From positions 1 through 25,582 of IMG/VR virus record IMGVR_UViG_3300046010_009176: 25,582 nt of DNA; one strand, 5' to 3'. Below, piece after piece: positions 13,556-20,864 of the stretch (position 1 is its first letter; every line of letters begins with the position of its first letter). The notes beneath the pieces were generated by a model. The model did not search any database and was not told the origin of the DNA. It saw only the letters and a program-made list of their open reading frames with translations. The stretch is from a virus. The translations under genes and the position numbers were made by a program.

Positions 13556-15957
13556 TATAATGATGTTCCATTTGGTGCTACTATACTTATAAATCTTGAT
13601 GCTGCATTTCCTGCTTCTGGTAAGTAATTTGGTAGTGGGGTAAAACTAAATCCAGTTACTTTTACCACATGAGGTAATTGGGAAATGGTATTATCCTTTG
13701 TTCCATCAGGATTTATTGCTATTTCCCAAGTAGAATCTTCAGCTATATCAACACTAAATCCTTCAATATAACCAGGTAAGTTATATATATAACCCCCAAC
13801 AGTTAAACTAACTATTGGACCTTGCATAAATCCATCCACATATTTAGGAGCGGTCATACTAGCTAAATAATTTAATCTTTTATACATTGGAAGAAGTTCT
13901 TCTCTTGATAAAGCTGCTATTGTCCAAGATAATGAAAGTTTTCTTGTTTGACCAGAATAAGTATAAAAATTTTCTCCTCGTCCTGGATATTGTTGAGAGT
14001 TAATTCCTGCTGTGTATGAATCTGTTATTCCTCCTAAAAATGCTCTAAAGGCTAATGTACTACCACTGGTAAATAAACTTTGTATTCTAAATTGAACTAA
14101 ATCATCATTAGATAAATCTTCACCTATACCTTCAGCATTAATTAAATCTCTTGTAAGAATATTTCCTGTTCCTTTAGTAAAGTCTGATAGATTTTTTAAC
14201 TTAGTGCCAGGATTACCTAATAAATTTTTAACACCTATATTTCTATCAGTATAACTAATATAATTTTCATCAACAATATTTCCTGTTTTTAAATAATCTT
14301 CAGCAACAGTATTATTTGTTATTTTTCTACGAAGTACTTTTCTAAAATCTTCTTTTAATAAACTTGTATATCTTGCAGATTCTTGTTCATCTAAATCTTT
14401 TTGACTATATGATATAGCACCACCATTCAAAGTTGGTGTTTCTCCTCCAACTTTTGTAGGGTCAGATATTAAAGGATAAGTACCTGGTGAGGATTGATAC
14501 ACTGTTTTAGGAGTTCTATAAAAACTCTCTAAATATAAAGGTTGGTTATTTTCTCCATCCCCTACTAATTTTGAAATACCTGTTTGAGTTAAAAGATTAT
14601 ATTTTGTACTTGTTTGAGGAGATGAAGCATCAATATAATTAGAGCCACTAGGATTTGTAACATCTTGTTTTGCTGTCCAAGTTAATGGTCCCTGTGGTAT
14701 GTTAGATAAATTTGAAGATTGAGGAGTATTTACATTATTGCTTGGTAAACCATATTGAGTAGATTTAGTCCAAGATTTATCAGGATTTATTTGTAAACCA
14801 CCTATTTGTTCATCTTCAGCATTTACTGTTTTTTGTATAAAACTACCACCATTTCCTAATATCCTTTGATCTTCAGGAATTACTTCATCAACTAATTTAT
14901 TATTTGTTGTGAAAGGAGATAAATCAAATACTTCTAGGAGTTTATTATCTTCACCTTTTCGAGCATTTAAATATGTTATAAAAAATGAGTTGTTTAAATA
15001 TTCACTAGAATATTTGTCAATATTTCCCCATTTGAATTCACCATCTCTAGTGTATTGAGGAGTCCAAGTACTTGGTCCTGAATACCAAGTATTATTTAGA
15101 CTGGATGATTGGGGGGAATTTACATTATTGTTAGGTAAAGTGTCTGTATAAAATTTTCCCTTGTAATCAAAAACAATACCTCCTTTAATCCAAGATTTTG
15201 TTCCATCACCTGTTTCTATTTGTAAACCACCAACTTGTTTATCTTCAACATTAACTGATCTTTGGTTGTTTTTACCTGTAAAAAAATCAGGGTTAGATGA
15301 AAAATATGGGTTTTGATTACCTGTTCTAAATGAAGAATATCTAATATTTGTTTTTCCAACACCTAAAATAGAACCAGGACCACCAATATATGTTAAAACA
15401 TTAGCAGGTCCATTATTTAAAATAAAACCATCTAATTTATCACCAGCATTTATTGATACTAACTGATGTAATCTGGCTAATCTATTATCTTCAACAGGTT
15501 GTGTTGGTTTTACTTTAACACTGTATAAAGCAATATTATTAGCATAAGCTCCTGTTTCAGCAAAAGGATTAACACCTTGTTTATTTAAATGACCTCCTAT
15601 GTTTACAACTCCTGCTTGAGCTAATGTATTTAAAGGTGAATAAATACCTTCATTAACACCTCTAGTTGTTTGAGTTCGAACAGCTGTTTGAGATAATAAA
15701 TTTTGTTTAGCAATAAAAAGTAACCCATTAGGAGATTTAGTATCAGTAAACATTTTGGTTAAACGTTTGATATCTGTAGCAGCATCTCCTACAACATTAA
15801 CTCCTCCTCTTAAAATAAAATCTTCATTTGCTCCTAAATTATTAAATCCATCAGGAATTGGTTCTTGAATATAAGGCTGTCCACTATACCCTCCTCCGAT
15901 GGTATCTTTCCCATATCTTAGGGACTTAAGATCAGTTTTTAGGTCAATTAAACCCAT
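13555..15957 (-). CDS. Large tail tube-cap or baseplate structural protein, 800 residues
   Basis: This is probably a baseplate or tube-initiator protein. The N-terminal part includes LRGGVNVVGDAATDIKRLTK and an SPNGLLFIAKQNLLSQTAVR segment. The middle contains two diverged repeats beginning at residues 236 and 379 (N-x-ED-x-Q-x-GGLQI, then NNVN-x-PQSS and TWT). The last 200 residues (IQSLFTSGSTLAFRAFLGGI, YTYSGQTRKLSLSWTIAALS, GYIYNLPGYIEGF) are beta-rich and could be a tube-like fold as in T4 gp48/gp54, which start tube assembly. That is inference. Both ends are TAATG-coupled, to the repeat protein upstream and the LysM-like protein downstream. No enzyme motif is seen. Confidence 0.65.
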   Translation of the reverse strand: MGLIDLKTDLKSLRYGKDTIGGGYSGQPYIQEPIPDGFNNLGANEDFILRGGVNVVGDAATDIKRLTKMFTDTKSPNGLLFIAKQNLLSQTAVRTQTTRGVNEGIYSPLNTLAQAGVVNIGGHLNKQGVNPFAETGAYANNIALYSVKVKPTQPVEDNRLARLHQLVSINAGDKLDGFILNNGPANVLTYIGGPGSILGVGKTNIRYSSFRTGNQNPYFSSNPDFFTGKNNQRSVNVEDKQVGGLQIETGDGTKSWIKGGIVFDYKGKFYTDTLPNNNVNSPQSSSLNNTWYSGPSTWTPQYTRDGEFKWGNIDKYSSEYLNNSFFITYLNARKGEDNKLLEVFDLSPFTTNNKLVDEVIPEDQRILGNGGSFIQKTVNAEDEQIGGLQINPDKSWTKSTQYGLPSNNVNTPQSSNLSNIPQGPLTWTAKQDVTNPSGSNYIDASSPQTSTKYNLLTQTGISKLVGDGENNQPLYLESFYRTPKTVYQSSPGTYPLISDPTKVGGETPTLNGGAISYSQKDLDEQESARYTSLLKEDFRKVLRRKITNNTVAEDYLKTGNIVDENYISYTDRNIGVKNLLGNPGTKLKNLSDFTKGTGNILTRDLINAEGIGEDLSNDDLVQFRIQSLFTSGSTLAFRAFLGGITDSYTAGINSQQYPGRGENFYTYSGQTRKLSLSWTIAALSREELLPMYKRLNYLASMTAPKYVDGFMQGPIVSLTVGGYIYNLPGYIEGFSVDIAEDSTWEIAINPDGTKDNTISQLPHVVKVTGFSFTPLPNYLPEAGNAASRFISIVAPNGTSL

Positions 15958-16205
15958 TATCTAGGAGGATTATCTAAGTATTTATCAGGTGTTTTACCAT
16001 CCAAATCTAATTGGGATTTAGTTAGACTAGCTATTTGAACTGTTTGTTTATTATATTCTAATGGGTTTTTACCATCCAAATCTAATTGGGATTTAGTTAA
16101 ACCAGCTATTTGAGCTGTTTGTCTGTCATACTCTAGAGGTTTTTTACCATCTAATCCACTTAATAAGGATCCGTCATTTGTTAGTTTATTTAATAGTGAT
16201 GCCAT
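15957..16205 (-). CDS. Small tandem-repeat protein, 82 residues
   Basis: The protein consists of a 17-residue lead and two nearly identical 25-residue repeats starting DGKKPLEYDRQTAQIAGLTK and DGKNPLEYNKQTVQIASLTK, then a partial third, ending in DNPPR. No family is recognised. Regular repeats with a conserved LTKSQLDL end suggest a short fibrous or adaptor peptide. It sits between tape measure and the 800-residue baseplate protein and is TAATG-coupled to the latter, so a structural or assembly role is likely. A late-type promoter motif lies 12 bases before the ATG. Confidence 0.68.
   Translation of the reverse strand: MASLLNKLTNDGSLLSGLDGKKPLEYDRQTAQIAGLTKSQLDLDGKNPLEYNKQTVQIASLTKSQLDLDGKTPDKYLDNPPR
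15993..16150. repeat. 75-base tandem repeat inside the 82-residue gene
   Basis: The string accatc recurs at 15996, 16071 and 16146, an exact 75-base period (25 codons). The first two units share long identical stretches (for example tctaattgggatttagtta), pointing to a recent in-frame duplication. Confidence 0.85.
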
Positions 16206-16217
16206 AATTATTTTTAT

Positions 16218-16227
16218 TTATAAATAT
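16218..16227 (-). promoter_or_regulatory. Late-type promoter motif before the tandem-repeat gene
   Basis: ATATTTATAA on the minus strand, followed by ATAAAA, 12 bases before the ATG. There is no -35 box. It matches the motif upstream of other tail genes. Confidence 0.45.
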
Positions 16228-16231
16228 TAAA

Positions 16232-19225
16232 TTATTGAACTTTAGATGTTCCCATTGCAAATCCTGTACCTACTTTGGTTGTATCTAAATAAATATTTGT
16301 TTCTTTTGCTAGTATTTGTTGTAGTACTGATTTTATTTCAGCTAATTCATTATCTCTTTCATTACCTCCACCAATAACATTTCCTAAAGCTTGGATAGGG
16401 GCTGTAATAGCATTTACAATACCACCAACTGCATTTCCTATACTATTAGTAGTGGCAAATTCATTTAATGAATCTAATTTATCTGTATCAATTTGGTTTA
16501 GGGCATTTGCTACTCCCATCAAAGCTGTAGCCATTTGTGTTAAGGCACTAGCTGTTGTTTGTAAAGGTCCAGCCATTTCTGCTAAAACTACAATTTGATC
16601 TATAATTCCACCACCAAAAAATGAACTCACACCAGCAGCTGCTAATGCAATAGCAAAAGCTCCTAACCCAACAGAGGCACTTAATAAAGCGGGTCCTAGT
16701 AAAATTAAGTTTCCAATTTTGTCTAAGGAAAGAGAATCCATTAATATAACAAAACCTTCAGCAACTGATGTTACTAAAGTTGCTAATCCGTCAAAAATAG
16801 ATGTTATTACTTTACCAAAGGCTTCAATAGCTGGTGCTGCTAGATTAAGAGCAAATCCTATGCCTATTAAAGCTCCAGTCAATAAAGCAAGTCCAACTGC
16901 TGCATAAGCTAATCCTACTGGTCCTAATGCTTCCATTGATTTTCCAAAACTTTTTATACCTTTTCCAAGTGCTGTTAATCCTTTACCGGCTGGTATTCCT
17001 ATTGCTGCTAGAGCTAATAAAGCAGGAACTGCTAATGTCATTACTGCTAATGCTCCTGCTGTGGCTGCTAATTTACCAATGTCTTTAAATTCAACTAATT
17101 TAAATGATTGAATTCCTTTAGATAGATTAGTTAAGAAATTTTTAATATTTTTTCCTGCTTGGTTGGTTATTCCTTTTGTTTTGTCTGCTGCTGCTTCAGC
17201 TCCATCACCTGCTTTATTGGCCATTTCTTTTGTTTTATCACCACCAAAGAATCCTTTAATTTTATCTTTTGCTTCTCCTAATCCTTCTTTTGTAAATAAT
17301 CCACCTATACCTTTTACCATTCCTGCTATACTTTTAGCCATAGAACTAAATCCAGAAACCATAGCTGGGATTGTTTTGAAAGCTATTATTGTTAATATAG
17401 TGCCTATGCCTACCCATGATGAAGCAAACCATGCTACAAGATCTATTAAAGGAGAAAATATACTTACAATACTTCCTAATATATCTAATACTTTATTTAA
17501 AACATTTTGTAATTTTTCGGTAGCATTTTGAGTTTTCATAGATTCATATGTTGTGTCACCATATATTCTTTTGAAATCTTCGGCTGCCATATTATTAAAT
17601 TTTTGTTGTAAAGTAATTTTAGCCAATTGATCACGATTAATACCCATAGCTTTAGCTATTGCTTCTTGTTTAATAACATTTTTAGAGGCAAAAGCATCTT
17701 GAATAATAGCATTATCATTTAATGATTTAGATAATCCTTCTAAATCACCTGCTAAGGCTAATTGTCTTTCTTTTTCTAAATTAATATCTTTACCAGTTAA
17801 TAATTCGGCTTCTAATTCAGCTTCAATAGATGATTCAAAATTTAGTAAACTATCGGCTACTCCTTGAACTTCAGATAATGAAAGACCTAATTTAGTAGCA
17901 GCAGCGGCTGCTTTAATTAGTTTATCATTACTGAAGCCTAAATTAGCTTGTAAACCCATAGAAGCACCTGCTGCTTCTTTTAATACTTTATTAACATTTA
18001 AAGCAGTTTTGTTTTGTTTATTAAATTCACCAACTATTTTTATGTTATTTTCTAATACTTTTTCAGTATCTTTACTTTGTAATCTAGCATTAGTTACTAA
18101 TGTAGCTGATTCTTTAGCACTAAAACCTAATTTTTGTTCTAAGTTTGTTGCTGATATTAAAGCATCATTTCCTAAAACTTGGGCAGACATTCCTAATTCA
18201 TTAGTTAGAGATGCTGCTGCTTTCATTAGTTTTTCAGTAGTAACAAAAGCATCTCCTGATGCTAGAGCTACTCCTGACATTTCTTGTTTTAACAAGTATG
18301 CATTTGTATATGACATACCTGTTTCTTTTCTTAATTCTGCTGTTTGTTTAGAAGCTTCAATAGCTGATTTTAAAGCAAAAGCTGCTATAGCTTCAAAAGA
18401 TGTTATATTTTTTACAAAACCTTTACCTAATTCACTAAGAGATGCTTGTAATACTTTTATTCTTCCAGCTGTATTAAGAGGTTTTTCACCATTTGCTGTT
18501 AATTCTGCTGCTAATTTTTTTCCTGCTGCTGCTGCTTTATCAAAATTAAATGCTGAGGCTAGGGAACTTAAACCAAGTTCTTTCATTGCCTCATTTGCGC
18601 TTTTTAAAACATCTCCTGTAAGTCCAGTAGCATCTTTTATATTTTTAGTTCTTTCTAGTAATTTACCTTCTACTTCTGCCTGTTGTTTGTATTCTAAAGT
18701 TTGTTGACCTAAAAGCTTTAATATATCTTTTTCATTTTCACTAATTTTTAAATCCCTTTTTTCAATTAAATCTAAAATTTCTAACTCACCATTTTTAGCT
18801 TTTACTATAGCATCAACAATTTCAGCATTGTTTTGGTTATTAGCTAGTACTTTTGACAATAATTGATCTTGTTCATTAAGAAGATTTGATTGTAATTTTC
18901 TTCCTTTTTCAATTTTTTCTTCAAGATCAGCTAAATCAGATGTTCCATCAAGAAGATCATCTATTGAATTATTGATATCTTTAACATAATCAGCTTGTTT
19001 TTTAAAAGCATTAAGTAATTCTCTGCTTTGAATCTTATCAATAGCTGTATATGTTTTTAAAGATCTTTCAAGCTCATAAGCAAGATCTCTATAAATAAAT
19101 AAATTATCTGAGGCTGCATCCTTTAGTTTTTGTTGATTTTTTGCTGCTTTTTCAGTAGCATTAGCTATTCTCTCAGTATTTTGAGCATTTTGAGCATTTA
19201 TGTTAGGATCTTGGTTATTAGCCAT
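16232..19225 (-). CDS. Tail tape measure protein
   Basis: This sets tail length, occupies the tube lumen and may help form the DNA channel in the host membrane. At 997 residues it is the second-longest gene here. Residues 1-220 are charged and coiled-coil-like; the middle is Ala/Lys/Leu-rich helix. Strongly hydrophobic segments occur near 595-625 (LIDLVAWFASSWVGIGTILT), 717-743, 767-792 and 845-875, as is usual for tape measures. The C-terminus has an IYLDTTKVGTGFAMG ending, a pattern I associate with this class. It follows the chaperone genes and precedes baseplate genes, the expected position. A terminator (19265-19286) and late-type motif (19240-19249) just upstream suggest independent late expression. 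Confidence 0.9.
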   Translation of the reverse strand: MANNQDPNINAQNAQNTERIANATEKAAKNQQKLKDAASDNLFIYRDLAYELERSLKTYTAIDKIQSRELLNAFKKQADYVKDINNSIDDLLDGTSDLADLEEKIEKGRKLQSNLLNEQDQLLSKVLANNQNNAEIVDAIVKAKNGELEILDLIEKRDLKISENEKDILKLLGQQTLEYKQQAEVEGKLLERTKNIKDATGLTGDVLKSANEAMKELGLSSLASAFNFDKAAAAGKKLAAELTANGEKPLNTAGRIKVLQASLSELGKGFVKNITSFEAIAAFALKSAIEASKQTAELRKETGMSYTNAYLLKQEMSGVALASGDAFVTTEKLMKAAASLTNELGMSAQVLGNDALISATNLEQKLGFSAKESATLVTNARLQSKDTEKVLENNIKIVGEFNKQNKTALNVNKVLKEAAGASMGLQANLGFSNDKLIKAAAAATKLGLSLSEVQGVADSLLNFESSIEAELEAELLTGKDINLEKERQLALAGDLEGLSKSLNDNAIIQDAFASKNVIKQEAIAKAMGINRDQLAKITLQQKFNNMAAEDFKRIYGDTTYESMKTQNATEKLQNVLNKVLDILGSIVSIFSPLIDLVAWFASSWVGIGTILTIIAFKTIPAMVSGFSSMAKSIAGMVKGIGGLFTKEGLGEAKDKIKGFFGGDKTKEMANKAGDGAEAAADKTKGITNQAGKNIKNFLTNLSKGIQSFKLVEFKDIGKLAATAGALAVMTLAVPALLALAAIGIPAGKGLTALGKGIKSFGKSMEALGPVGLAYAAVGLALLTGALIGIGFALNLAAPAIEAFGKVITSIFDGLATLVTSVAEGFVILMDSLSLDKIGNLILLGPALLSASVGLGAFAIALAAAGVSSFFGGGIIDQIVVLAEMAGPLQTTASALTQMATALMGVANALNQIDTDKLDSLNEFATTNSIGNAVGGIVNAITAPIQALGNVIGGGNERDNELAEIKSVLQQILAKETNIYLDTTKVGTGFAMGTSKVQ

Positions 19226-19239
19226 TATAAATTAGTTTA

Positions 19240-19249
19240 TTATAAATAT
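19240..19249 (-). promoter_or_regulatory. Late-type promoter motif before the tape measure gene
   Basis: ATATTTATAA followed by TAAAC on the minus strand, 14 bases before the ATG. It lies directly after the terminator T-tract and has no recognisable -35. Confidence 0.5.
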
Positions 19250-19264
19250 TAAAAAACAAAAAGT

Positions 19265-19286
19265 GGGCATCATTTATATGATGCCC
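19265..19286 (-). terminator. Terminator overlapping the stop of the short chaperone ORF
   Basis: GGGCATCAT (19265-19273) pairs with ATGATGCCC (19278-19286) as a 9-bp stem with a 4-base loop. On the minus strand it is followed by ACTTTTTGTTTTTT. The TGA stop of the short ORF (19270-19272) lies inside the hairpin, so terminating ribosomes could affect its folding. Confidence 0.8.
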
Positions 19287-19476
19287 TTTTTCCTGTTGGA
19301 GCCACAGGTGATTTAGGTATACCATTTTTATTAGTCCAAGATGCTTCTGCTTTTTTCTGTTCTTGGTTTTGGTTTTCATAGTATTCCTTAATTTTATTAA
19401 AAGTAAAATTTCTTAACCATATAGGCATATTATATATGGTGTAATAATCGTATCCTCCTTGTCCATGAAATACCAT
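19270..19476 (-). CDS. Short chaperone ORF, probably the frameshifted extension of the gp26-like gene
   Basis: As a free ORF it is 68 residues from ATG 19476, starting MVFHGQGGYDYYTIYNMPIW and ending in a Lys/Pro-rich tail. The frame stays open upstream to 19533, adding GLTQEYRLTLFTQIHE before the Met; this reads naturally into IHEMVFHGQGG. The ATG lacks the A-rich leader seen before other genes. The frame is +1 (or -2) relative to the preceding gp26-like gene and opens only at its T7 run. A short second ORF in another frame between tube and tape measure is the classic arrangement of tail assembly chaperones made by frameshifting. I therefore think it is expressed mainly as a fusion extension of about 325 residues total. 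Independent translation from 19476 remains possible. Confidence 0.65.
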   Translation of the reverse strand: MVFHGQGGYDYYTIYNMPIWLRNFTFNKIKEYYENQNQEQKKAEASWTNKNGIPKSPVAPTGKRASYK

Positions 19477-19504
19477 TTCATGAATTTGAGTGAATAAAGT
19501 TAAC

Positions 19505-20248
19505 CTATATTCCTGCGTCAGGCCAAAAAAAGTTTAGATTAATAGGAACATTAGCGCCCTCCTCGACACCATTTGGTCCATCATAATCAAATTTTATTTC
19601 AATTTCAGGAGTTACTGAACGAATATATTCTCTTAATGATCTGGCATCTCTGGCTAATAACATATTATCAACAAATTGTCTTATTGTTTTGCTTTCTGTA
19701 TTACCATCAATAGAAGTAATAATATGTTTTAAACGAGTTGTTAATTCTGGGTTTGAATCTTTGTTTATTTTTTGTAGACCTTTAATTTCATCATTTATTT
19801 TTTTATCATCACCATGAGATAATAATTTAAATGTTAATATATGACCTGTAGTAGGTAAAGTATAAGAGAATTCATTTTTACCTTTAGCCCATAATGATTC
19901 ATCTACTTTATTTGGTTCTAGTATACTTAAATCAACAACACATTTGTCTCCTTTATACATGAACTCATAATCTTTACCGTAACCTAAAACACGAGCAGCA
20001 ATCATAATTGCGTTTTTATCTACTAAAAGTAAATCATTATAATCAAATTTAGTTACAATCAAAGATTGTAATAATTTATCAATAACAATTCCTTTTTCAA
20101 TGTAAGCTCTATTAGTTAAAATGTCTTCTTCTTTAGCAGTCATATATTTCATTTCTATTTTACCTGAAGCTAAGGGATGATTTTCGGGATAAAGTAAACC
20201 TTTTGAAGGTAACTCAACCATTTCTGTTGGAAACTTTAATTCACTCAT
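19505..20248 (-). CDS. gp26-like baseplate hub / tail assembly chaperone
   Basis: This 247-residue protein is resolved by context and family-type segments rather than catalytic motifs. The N-terminus reads FPTEMVELPSKGLLYPENHP, followed by IEMKYMTAKEEDILTN, patterns I associate with the T4 gp26-type hub assembly family. The rest is helical with an acidic/aromatic end (NLNFFWPDAGI). Such proteins act transiently in hub or tape-measure assembly and are usually absent from finished virions. It sits between tail tube and tape measure. A T7 run 21 bases before its stop codon gives access to the short downstream ORF by frameshift. It has a late-type motif 11 bases before the ATG and a GAAA-loop terminator upstream. 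Confidence 0.7.
   Translation of the reverse strand: MSELKFPTEMVELPSKGLLYPENHPLASGKIEMKYMTAKEEDILTNRAYIEKGIVIDKLLQSLIVTKFDYNDLLLVDKNAIMIAARVLGYGKDYEFMYKGDKCVVDLSILEPNKVDESLWAKGKNEFSYTLPTTGHILTFKLLSHGDDKKINDEIKGLQKINKDSNPELTTRLKHIITSIDGNTESKTIRQFVDNMLLARDARSLREYIRSVTPEIEIKFDYDGPNGVEEGANVPINLNFFWPDAGI
19525..19533 (-). other. Candidate programmed frameshift site (T7 run)
   Basis: On the minus strand the gp26-like frame reads AAC TTT TTT TGG. The +1 frame has a TAA (19534-19536) immediately before this run and is then open through the short ORF to 19270. Slippage of tRNA-Phe on TTTTTTT by +1 or -2 would give FF-GLTQEYR and a product of 325 or 326 residues. Confidence 0.5.
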
Positions 20249-20259
20249 AAACTATTTTA

Positions 20260-20269
20260 TTATAAATAT
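20260..20269 (-). promoter_or_regulatory. Late-type promoter motif before the gp26-like gene
   Basis: ATATTTATAA followed by TAAAATAG on the minus strand, 11 bases before the ATG. It lies just after the GAAA-loop terminator and has no -35. Confidence 0.5.
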
Positions 20270-20282
20270 TGGTAGAAGAAAG

Positions 20283-20306
20283 AAGCTCGCGATTTCTCGC
20301 GAGCTT
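20283..20306 (-). terminator. Strong GC hairpin terminator after the tail tube gene
   Basis: AAGCTCGCGA pairs with TCGCGAGCTT as a perfect 10-bp stem. On the minus strand the loop is GAAA, a stabilising tetraloop, followed by CTTTCTTCT. It stands 23 bases after the tail tube stop. The plus-strand side is also T-rich, so it may be bidirectional. Confidence 0.75.
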
Positions 20307-20329
20307 TCTTTGATTTGTTTTAATTTTAA

Positions 20330-20818
20330 TTAGAAGTTCAACACACAGTAATCCATACCAAGTGTTAACTGTAAGTTAATAGCTTGGTTTTCAGTGTCCC
20401 AGTTATATTCACCAAAGTTTCCACCTTTAATAAAGGCACCTTTAATTACCCATTCAGAAACAATGTCACCTACAGGACCTAATACATCGATGGTTAAATC
20501 TTTCTTATAGAAATCTGAATAACCATCACGTCCTGTTACTGATTCATGATGTAAACGTACCCATTCCATTACTGCTTGAGCACCTGAAGGTGTGATAGGA
20601 TCAAATAGAGTCATTGTTAAATCATTCCATTTGGTTTTGCCTTTAACTTTAGTATAAACGTTTATATGGTTTAATACTACTTCACCCTGTTCGAACGTTA
20701 CAGCTGATATTCCTTTGATTACATACGATGGTATACCATCTATATACATAATGAATCTGTTTGCCTGTTTTGGTTCAAAGGCTGTGAAAAATATTTCGTT
20801 TGGATCTAAGATTGCCAT
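20330..20818 (-). CDS. Tail tube protein, gp19-like
   Basis: This is the major subunit of the inner tail tube, stacked as hexameric rings around the tape measure. Its 162 residues nearly equal T4 gp19 (163). Typical segments are the N-terminal NRFIMYIDGIPSYVIKGISA, KGKTKWNDLTMTLFDPITPS with the conserved W, and the C-terminal WVIKGAFIKGGNFGEYNWDT leading to LQLTLGMDYCVLNF. The pattern of a beta-barrel with a WVIKGAF-type strand is characteristic. It follows the sheath gene after 46 bases, the usual order in contractile-tail phages. It has its own late-type motif and a strong terminator behind, consistent with high-level separate expression. Confidence 0.9.
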   Translation of the reverse strand: MAILDPNEIFFTAFEPKQANRFIMYIDGIPSYVIKGISAVTFEQGEVVLNHINVYTKVKGKTKWNDLTMTLFDPITPSGAQAVMEWVRLHHESVTGRDGYSDFYKKDLTIDVLGPVGDIVSEWVIKGAFIKGGNFGEYNWDTENQAINLQLTLGMDYCVLNF

Positions 20819-20839
20819 TTTGTTATTTATTTAGTTTTG

Positions 20840-20849
20840 TTATAAATAT
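20840..20849 (-). promoter_or_regulatory. Late-type promoter motif before the tail tube gene
   Basis: ATATTTATAA followed by CAAAAC on the minus strand, 21 bases before the ATG. The leader that follows is A-rich (CTAAATAAATAACAAA). Confidence 0.5.
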
Positions 20850-20864
20850 TTAATTTTTAAAAAA

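Noticed and set aside
17163-17531. Plus-strand frame (122 codons), also opposite the tape measure gene
   Set aside because: Same reasoning: a hydrophobic antisense shadow of Lys/Gly/Ala-rich tape measure codons.
18009-18707. Long plus-strand frame (232 codons) opposite the tape measure gene
   Set aside because: It is antisense to a clearly coding, helix-rich gene; its Ser/Ala/Phe-rich composition follows from the Ala/Lys/Leu codons on the other strand, and there is no leader or neighbouring plus-strand gene.
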